Shown here piece after piece: positions 24,647 through 30,211 of a stretch of DNA of 30,211 bases (its first letter is position 1; the number at the start of each line of letters is the position of its first letter). This DNA is from Hyphomicrobiales bacterium (GTDB lineage Bacteria > Pseudomonadota > Alphaproteobacteria > Rhizobiales > JALURZ01). The stretch is taken from positions 1-30,211 of the forward strand of contig JALURZ010000120.1 in assembly GCA_027058735.1 (NCBI GenBank), given 5' to 3'. The position numbers were made by a program, and so were the translations under genes. The notes below the pieces were generated by a model that was given only the letters and a program-made list of their open reading frames with translations, ran no database searches and was not told where the DNA came from.

Positions 24647-25987
24647 ATGACCCGGAAAGCGAATATTTCCCATGTCTTTCACCGCCATCTGCGGAGCGAA
24701 TACCCGTTCGCCGAGCGCGCGCAGGGGGCCTATATCTACGACGCCGGGGGCAAGGCCTATCTGGATGCATCGGGAGGTGCTGCGGTGAGCTGCCTCGGTC
24801 ACGGGCACCCGCGCGTGATCGCGGCCATCAAGCGCCAGGCCGACAGGATGGCGTTTGCCCATTCGGCGTTTTTCACCAGCGAGCCGGCGGAACAACTGGC
24901 CGATCACTTGAGCGCGCGCGCACCGGACGGCTTCGGGCGGGTCTATTTTGTATCGGGCGGTTCAGAAGCGACCGAGACCGCGCTCAAGCTTGCCCGCCAG
25001 ATCCAGGTCGAACGCGGCCAGCACACGAGAGATCACTTCATCGCCCGCAAACAGTCCTATCACGGCAATACATTGGGGGCGCTATCGGTCAGCGACGATC
25101 CCGTGCGCCGGGAGCTGTACGGGCCGCTGATGCTGGCGCATGTGCGCTTCGTCGAGCCGTGCCATGCCTATCGCCACCGGCGGGCGGGCGAAAGCGAGGC
25201 GGACTACGGCAAACGCGCCGCCGCGTCTCTGGAGGCCGAAATCGGGCGGCTGGGAGAGTGCAGGGCGATCGCTTTCATCGCCGAGACGGTTTCGGGCGCG
25301 CGGCTCGGGGCGGCGCCGCCGGCGCCGGGATATTTCAAGGAGATCCGCCGCATCTGCGATGATCATGGCCTGCTGATGATCCTCGATGAGGTGATGTGCG
25401 GCATGGGGCGGACAGGCACGCTGTTTGCCTGTGAACAGGATGGTGTGGCGCCCGACATGATCACCCTCGCCAAGGGCCTGGGCGGCGGTTATCAGCCGAT
25501 CGGCGCGCTGCTGGTGCGCGAAGAACTGGTTGGCGAAATTGAGGCGGCGCGGGGATTTTTCCAGCATGGCCACACTTATCTGGGCCATTCGACGGCCTGC
25601 GCGGCGGCGCTTGCGGTGCAGCGCGCGATCGAAGACGAAGACCTGCTGGCGCGGGTGCGCAGGAACGGCCACCGGCTGAAATCCGGCCTGGCGGCGCGGT
25701 TCGCCGATCATCCCCATGTCGGGGATGTCCGTGGCCGGGGGTTTTTCATCGGCCTTGAACTGGTCGAAGAAAGAGACAGCAAAAAACCCTTCAGCGAGGC
25801 GGTCGCGGAAAAAATCAGGGCGGCGGCCATGAACAATGCGATGGTGTGTTATCCCAGCAGCGGCACGGCTGACGGGATATCGGGCGATCATGTGCTGCTC
25901 GCCCCGCCGTTCATTCTCACCCCCGATCAAGGCGATGAACTGATCGACAAACTGGCGCAGAGCCTCAAAGACGTGCTCGGCATATAG
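24647..25987 (+). CDS. Class III PLP aminotransferase, substrate unknown
   Basis: This is a 446-residue class III aminotransferase. It carries SGGSEATETALK (103-114), QSYHGNTLG (136-144), ILDEV with the PLP-ring Asp D247, and the Schiff-base lysine K276 in TLAKGLGGGYQP. It differs clearly from the omega-aminotransferase at the left of the window: it lacks the FWLPFTPNR block and has an early NISHVFHRHL. It may act on the amino compound imported by the nearby TRAP system, or in amino-donor supply linked to glycerate or glyoxylate metabolism; both are inference. ATG 24647 has no strong Shine-Dalgarno. Earlier in-frame starts back to 24371 would overlap the kinase on the other strand and read as non-coding text. 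Confidence 0.85.
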   Translation: MTRKANISHVFHRHLRSEYPFAERAQGAYIYDAGGKAYLDASGGAAVSCLGHGHPRVIAAIKRQADRMAFAHSAFFTSEPAEQLADHLSARAPDGFGRVYFVSGGSEATETALKLARQIQVERGQHTRDHFIARKQSYHGNTLGALSVSDDPVRRELYGPLMLAHVRFVEPCHAYRHRRAGESEADYGKRAAASLEAEIGRLGECRAIAFIAETVSGARLGAAPPAPGYFKEIRRICDDHGLLMILDEVMCGMGRTGTLFACEQDGVAPDMITLAKGLGGGYQPIGALLVREELVGEIEAARGFFQHGHTYLGHSTACAAALAVQRAIEDEDLLARVRRNGHRLKSGLAARFADHPHVGDVRGRGFFIGLELVEERDSKKPFSEAVAEKIRAAAMNNAMVCYPSSGTADGISGDHVLLAPPFILTPDQGDELIDKLAQSLKDVLGI

Positions 25988-26007
25988 GGCGGCGGCGGGC
26001 CAGCCTG

Positions 26008-26922
26008 CTATTTGAGTTCGACTTCGAAGGTCTCGATCAGCTGCTCGTGGCGTTCCAGGGCCCTGAGCGACGATTTTCCCAGACGCTGGGCGACCACCGC
26101 CAGCAGCCCCTCGACGAGCGCGATGGAGGCGGCCATGGAGTTGGAGAAAAAGCTCCCCGTCGTCGGCGCCACGAACTGGTGATCGGCGATCGGTCCGAAT
26201 GGCGAGGCGTGGGAATCGGTGATGACGATCACGGTGATTCCCAGATCCGCTGCCACCCGGGCGGTCGCCACGGTCGCGCGCGTATAGGGCGCGAAACCGA
26301 TGACCAGAAGCGCATCGCCACGCGCCAGCTGCCCCAGCTCATAGGCACCGCCATTCTGCATGGATACCAGCGTCGCCACATCGTTGCGCAACAGACCGAG
26401 CGCATAGGCCGCGAAACCGGCAATGGCCGCCGGCTGGCGCAGGCCGACGGTGCGCACGCGCGGCGCCTTGATCAAGACATCGGCGGCCGCCGCGAGATCG
26501 CGCGCGTCCAGGCGATCGAGCATGGCGTAGATATTGGCGACCTCCTCTTCGCCGATGCGCGCCATCGCCGAGAGATCATCGCCCTTGCCCGCGCGCCCCT
26601 GCATCAGCCGGCTCGCGCGTCCCGAATAAAACGCACCCTTTGTCGCGATGTGCTCGCGGAACACCGACTGAAAGGCGCTGAAGCCCGGGTAACCCAGCCT
26701 GACGGCCAGCCGCGACAGGGTCGAAGGGTTGACCCCGGCCGCGCGGGCCAGCTTGCCGATGGGATAGACGGCCGTCCTGTCCGGCTCATCCATCAGCCTG
26801 GAAAAGGCCTCGCGCGCGCGCTTGCCGAGGCGGATATCGCTGCGCGCGCGATCGACGTCAACAAGCAGCTGTTTCAGGGTTTCAAGCGTGCGCGGCGGAG
26901 AAGGTCTGCAAACGGATTTCAT
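26008..26922 (-). CDS. MurR/RpiR-family transcriptional regulator
   Basis: This 304-residue protein has an N-terminal RpiR helix-turn-helix domain (IGKLARAAGVNPSTLSRLAVRLG within 55-77) and a SIS sugar-phosphate-isomerase-like sensing domain (about 143-270, with VGLRQPAAIAGF and VIVITDSHASP). RpiR regulators bind DNA as dimers and respond to phosphosugars or related acids. GGGAGGA precedes ATG 26922, which decides this start over the longer opening to 27108. It faces the 312-nt region upstream of the TAXI/TRAP genes and ends 20 nt from the convergent aminotransferase, so it probably controls the transporter and perhaps the aminotransferase (inference). Confidence 0.88.
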   Translation of the reverse strand: MKSVCRPSPPRTLETLKQLLVDVDRARSDIRLGKRAREAFSRLMDEPDRTAVYPIGKLARAAGVNPSTLSRLAVRLGYPGFSAFQSVFREHIATKGAFYSGRASRLMQGRAGKGDDLSAMARIGEEEVANIYAMLDRLDARDLAAAADVLIKAPRVRTVGLRQPAAIAGFAAYALGLLRNDVATLVSMQNGGAYELGQLARGDALLVIGFAPYTRATVATARVAADLGITVIVITDSHASPFGPIADHQFVAPTTGSFFSNSMAASIALVEGLLAVVAQRLGKSSLRALERHEQLIETFEVELK

Positions 26923-27234
26923 TGTTCCTCCCAACCATCTTCCCGGTATCAAATCCAAAAAAGCATATATTGTTTGCTTTTCGATTGCGATTGCAAAAGA
27001 TATTTGCTGTATTGTCGGCGCACGGCCCGCTGAGGGCGCTTGTTTGCGGGGGACTTCTTTGCACATGCTGCGCAGACGATGGCCGGCGCCACGGCGCCGG
27101 TCTGGCATCCGCCGTTAAGGACCGTCGACGGAATTCGGTTGAACGGCCACCCAATCTGGCCAATGATCTGAATTCCCTACAGGGAAGACTTCGATCGGGC
27201 CGCTATGGCCCGGCACATAACAGGGAGAGAGTAC
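26923..27234. promoter_or_regulatory. Divergent control region between RpiR regulator and TAXI/TRAP genes
   Basis: This 312-nt region has no credible gene. Its left part (26955-27015) is distinctly AT-rich, unlike the surrounding DNA, and carries CGATTGCGATTGC flanked by CTTTT (26977-26981) and AAAAG (26995-26999), a plausible operator/promoter core. The right part, near the TAXI start, has short inverted repeats: GGCCA-N7-TGGCC (27145-27161), TTCCCT-AC-AGGGAA (27173-27186) and GGGCC-N5-GGCCC (27197-27211). I cannot place -35/-10 elements with confidence. Confidence 0.45.
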
Positions 27235-28218
27235 ATGAAACGAGTATCGCTATTTGCAGTCGGTGCCGCCTTTGTCGGCGCGGCAACCTTGGCTGGCATC
27301 ACGGCGTCCACATCGCAGGAAAAGGTCTTTGTGACCATCGGCACCGGCGGCGTGACCGGCGTTTACTATCCGACCGGCGGCTCGATCTGCCGGCTGGTCA
27401 ACAAGGGCCGCAAGGATCACGGCATCCGCTGCTCGGTGGAGTCAACCGGTGGCTCGGTTTTCAACATCAACGCCATCAGGTCCGGCGAGCTCGACATGGG
27501 CGTGGCCCAGTCCGACTGGCAGTATCATGCCTATAAGGGCACGTCCAGATTCGCCAGTCAGGGCCCGTTCAAGGAATTGCGCGCGGTGTTTTCGGTCCAT
27601 CCCGAGCCGGTGACGATCGTCGCCCGCAAGGATTCCGGCATCAAGGATATTCACGACATCAAGGGCAAGCGTTTCAATATCGGCAATCCCGGTTCCGGCA
27701 CCCGCGCCACCTGGGAAGTTATCGAAAAGGCCATGGGCTGGAAGCGTTCCGATCTGAAACTTGCGACCGAATTCAAGTCGGCCGAGCAGGCCCAGGCGCT
27801 GTGCGACAACAAGATCGACGCGTTTTTCTTCCTCGTCGGCCATCCTTCGGGAACCATCAAGGAAGCCGCCACGACCTGTGACACGGTGCTCGTCACCACC
27901 AAGGGCGACGACATCAAGAAGCTGGTGGAAGACAACGAATATTATCGCTGGGCGACCATCCCGGGCGGCATGTATCGCGGCTCGCCGAACGACACGCAGA
28001 CCTTTGGCGTCGGCGCCACCTTCGTGTCCTCCACCAGGACGCCCGAAAACGTGATCTACAATGTCGTCAAGGCCGTGTTCGAGAACTTCGATACGTTCAA
28101 GAAGCTGCATCCGGCTTTCGCCAACCTGAAGAAGGAAGAGATGGTCAAGGATTCGCTGTCTGCCCCGCTTCATGCAGGCGCGGCGAAATATTACAAGGAA
28201 GTCGGCCTGATCAAATAG
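27235..28218 (+). CDS. TAXI-family TRAP transporter substrate-binding protein
   Basis: This 327-residue protein has an N-terminal signal peptide (MKRVSLFAVGAAFVGAATLAG, about 1-25). The TAXI hallmark TIGTGGVTGVYYPTGGSICR follows (about 32-51), then SVESTGGSVFNINAI and FNIGNPGSGTRATWE. It is the periplasmic receptor of a TRAP secondary transporter. TAXI receptors with fused permeases import carboxylates or amino acids such as glutamate; the ligand here is not readable. AGGGAGAGA precedes ATG 27235. A terminator separates it from the permease gene. Confidence 0.93.
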   Translation: MKRVSLFAVGAAFVGAATLAGITASTSQEKVFVTIGTGGVTGVYYPTGGSICRLVNKGRKDHGIRCSVESTGGSVFNINAIRSGELDMGVAQSDWQYHAYKGTSRFASQGPFKELRAVFSVHPEPVTIVARKDSGIKDIHDIKGKRFNIGNPGSGTRATWEVIEKAMGWKRSDLKLATEFKSAEQAQALCDNKIDAFFFLVGHPSGTIKEAATTCDTVLVTTKGDDIKKLVEDNEYYRWATIPGGMYRGSPNDTQTFGVGATFVSSTRTPENVIYNVVKAVFENFDTFKKLHPAFANLKKEEMVKDSLSAPLHAGAAKYYKEVGLIK

Positions 28219-28232
28219 CCGGTCATGAACTG

Positions 28233-28264
28233 ACGGGGGGGCCGCAAACGCCTCCCCGTTTTTT
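28233..28264 (+). terminator. Terminator/attenuator between TAXI receptor and TRAP permease
   Basis: A 10-bp stem (28233-28242 with 28250-28259, one G-U pair) has a 7-nt loop and is followed by six T (28259-28264). It lies 14 nt after the receptor stop. Partial read-through would give more receptor than permease, as is common in binding-protein-dependent transport operons. Confidence 0.85.
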
Positions 28265-28365
28265 CAGCCATCCCGCGCGCCGCCAAAGGCAGGATTGAAC
28301 CGTCGCGGCGATCCGTCCGCTCTCCCACTCTTCATGGCGCATTTGAACGAATTCGAGGCTTTCCG

Positions 28366-30211
28366 ATGAACGCGAAGAAATCACAAAAGGCACCCGAGGC
28401 AGCGACGGCCGACGAACTCGAAGACATGATTGCGTCCGCCGATACCGGCGCGCGCGTTCCCGATGGCCCGGTGGGCCGCATCATCGTCCTGGTGTGCTTC
28501 GCCTGGGCCTGTTTTCAGATCTGGATTGCTTCGCCCCTGCCCTATCTGGCCGCCGACTATATCCCGGTTTTGAACAATACTCATACCCGCGCCATTCATC
28601 TGGCTTTTGCGATTTTTCTCACATTTCTGGTGTTCCCGGCGCTCAAGCGATCGCCGCGCGAGCGTATTCCGCCCCTTGACTGGGTCTGGGCGTTCATCGC
28701 CGCCAGTTGCTCCATGTATCTGTCCGTGTTCGCCGCCGGCGTGGCCGAGCGGCCGGGCCTGCCCAACACCGCGGACCTCACGGCTTCCGGTCTCGGCCTG
28801 ATTTTCCTGCTTGAGGCGACGCGCCGCGCGCTTGGCCCGCCGCTGATGATCGTCGCGGCGGTCTTTCTGGCCTATGTCTTTTTCGGCCATCTGGCCCCGG
28901 AGGTGATTTCCTGGAAAGGCGCCTCATTCAGCCGCGCCATGTCGCACATGTGGCTGACCCAGGAAGGCGTGTTCGGCATCGCCCTTGGGGTGTCGGCCTC
29001 GATGGTGTTCTTGTTCGTGCTGTTCGGCGCGTTGCTTGAAACCGCGGGCGCCGGCAACTATTTCATCCGCGTCGCCTTCGCCCTGCTTGGGCACATGAAG
29101 GGCGGGCCGGCCAAGGCGGCCGTCGTGTCTTCGGCCATGACCGGGCTGATTTCCGGTTCATCGATCGCCAATGTGGTCACCACCGGCACGTTCACGATCC
29201 CGCTGATGAAAAAGGTCGGCTTCCCCGCCGAAAAGGCGGGCGCCGTGGAAGTCGCCTCCTCGACCAACGGCCAGCTTACGCCTCCGGTCATGGGGGCGGC
29301 CGCGTTCCTGATGATCGAATATGTCGGCATTTCCTATATCGAGGTGGTGAAGCACGCCTTCCTGCCGGCGGTCATTTCCTATATCGCGCTGGTTTATATG
29401 GTGCATCTCGAAGCCCTGAAAGCGGGCATGACGGGCCTGCCGCGGCGCACGGAATCAAATCTCATGCGCTCGCTGATCTCCTTTACCATGACCGTCATCG
29501 GCATGATCGTGCTGTCCGGCGTCGTCTATTACGGCCTTGGCTGGATCAAGACCGTTGCGGGGGATTCGACCTTTTATGTCGCCTCGGGGCTGCTGTTCAT
29601 CGTCTATATCGGGCTGCTCAAATTTGCCAGCAGCTACCCGGAACTGGAGCGAATCGACCAGATCGACGAACTGCCCGAAACAGGCCCCACGATCAAGGCG
29701 GGGCTGTATTATCTGCTGCCGATCGTGGTGCTGGTCTGGTGCCTGACGGTTGAACGGCTGTCGCCCGCATTGTCGGCGTTCTGGGCAGTGGTTGCGCTGA
29801 TCTTTATCGTCTTCACCCAGCATTTCCTGAAAGACCTGCTGCGCGGCAACTTCGATATCGCCGCAGGTCTGAAGCGCGGCGCGGCGGACTGGTTCAATGG
29901 CATGGTCGCCGGGGCGCGCAACATGATCGGCATCGGCGTTGCCACCGCGGCCGCCGGCATTATCGTCGGCGCGGTGTCGCTGTCGGGCATCGGCCAGGTC
30001 ATGACCGAGTTCGTTGAACTGATCTCTGGCGGCAATCTGATACTGATCCTGATTTTCACCGCCATCATCTGCCTGATTCTGGGCATGGGGCTGCCGACGA
30101 CCGCCAACTATATCGTGGTCGCCACCCTGATGGCGCCGGTCATCGTCTCGCTCGGGGCCGCCAACGGCCTGATCGTGCCGCTGATCGCGGTGCACATGTT
30201 CGTGTTCTATT
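28366..30211 (+). CDS. Fused TRAP transporter permease (DctQM type), 3' end outside window
   Basis: About 615 residues are visible from ATG 28366 with no stop before the right edge. After a roughly 40-residue hydrophilic N-terminus come many membrane segments. The first four or so form the small DctQ-like part, the rest the large DctM-like part. Family marks are SGLISGSSIANVVTTGTFT-like residues around 265-285, then SSTNGQLTPPVMGAAAF and GMGLPTTANYIV near the visible end. This is the fused 4TM/12TM permease that pairs with TAXI receptors and imports solute with Na+ or H+ across the inner membrane. The acidic MIASADTG N-terminus lies in the cytoplasm. Confidence 0.93.
   Translation, partial: MNAKKSQKAPEAATADELEDMIASADTGARVPDGPVGRIIVLVCFAWACFQIWIASPLPYLAADYIPVLNNTHTRAIHLAFAIFLTFLVFPALKRSPRERIPPLDWVWAFIAASCSMYLSVFAAGVAERPGLPNTADLTASGLGLIFLLEATRRALGPPLMIVAAVFLAYVFFGHLAPEVISWKGASFSRAMSHMWLTQEGVFGIALGVSASMVFLFVLFGALLETAGAGNYFIRVAFALLGHMKGGPAKAAVVSSAMTGLISGSSIANVVTTGTFTIPLMKKVGFPAEKAGAVEVASSTNGQLTPPVMGAAAFLMIEYVGISYIEVVKHAFLPAVISYIALVYMVHLEALKAGMTGLPRRTESNLMRSLISFTMTVIGMIVLSGVVYYGLGWIKTVAGDSTFYVASGLLFIVYIGLLKFASSYPELERIDQIDELPETGPTIKAGLYYLLPIVVLVWCLTVERLSPALSAFWAVVALIFIVFTQHFLKDLLRGNFDIAAGLKRGAADWFNGMVAGARNMIGIGVATAAAGIIVGAVSLSGIGQVMTEFVELISGGNLILILIFTAIICLILGMGLPTTANYIVVATLMAPVIVSLGAANGLIVPLIAVHMFVFY

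Overview
The window reads as about 30 kb of chromosome from a GC-rich alphaproteobacterium. Supporting signs are the long alphaproteobacterial-type HisRS (visible GPGR motif), the hisS-hisZ-hisG block with a short HisG, a CIRCE-controlled groESL operon, a CheZ-like phosphatase and a TAXI-type TRAP transporter. I cannot name a genus from sequence alone. Nearly all of the DNA is coding, and most genes form tight co-directional groups with 4-bp start/stop overlaps.

Layout. 1-2354 (+): three genes with an unusual theme. The first is the 3' end of a Lys/Cys-repeat protein. The second is an exported SUMF1/formylglycine-generating-enzyme-like protein. The third is an exported protein with 24 cysteines in NPC/AAKKC repeats fused to a cytochrome P460 haem domain. 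A clear terminator follows, then a small SNase-like exported protein. 2871-4220 (-): an omega-amino acid:pyruvate aminotransferase. 4407-6651 (+): groES-groEL with a consensus -35, a perfect CIRCE operator and a strong terminator. 6653-7217 (-): a broken gene with two frameshifts. 7245-10622 (-): hisS-hisZ-hisG. 10709-11464 (-): a CheZ-like gene. 11554-17227 (-): glcD-glcE-glcF-aceB, which oxidises glycolate to glyoxylate and condenses it with acetyl-CoA to malate. 17414-21163 (+): lutA-lutB-lutC (L-lactate to pyruvate) coupled to a fumarylacetoacetate-hydrolase-family gene.

21173-22944 (-) holds an HD-domain oxygenase and a TauD/GBBH-like dioxygenase overlapping by 4 bp. They match the TmpB/TmpA pair that converts 2-(trimethylammonio)ethylphosphonate to glycine betaine and phosphate. 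Between this pair and an upstream glycerate 2-kinase lies a striking 168-bp palindromic element with perfect 49-bp arms, which supplies the kinase stop codon. A second class III aminotransferase diverges from the kinase. It is followed by an RpiR-family regulator (-), then a TAXI substrate-binding protein and a fused TRAP permease that runs off the right edge.

Taken together, the right two thirds look like a catabolic region for small hydroxy acids, amino acids and an organophosphonate (glycolate, lactate, glycerate, a TRAP substrate, trimethylaminoethylphosphonate). The left end carries the least familiar biology: the Cys-repeat / SUMF1-like / Cys-P460 locus.
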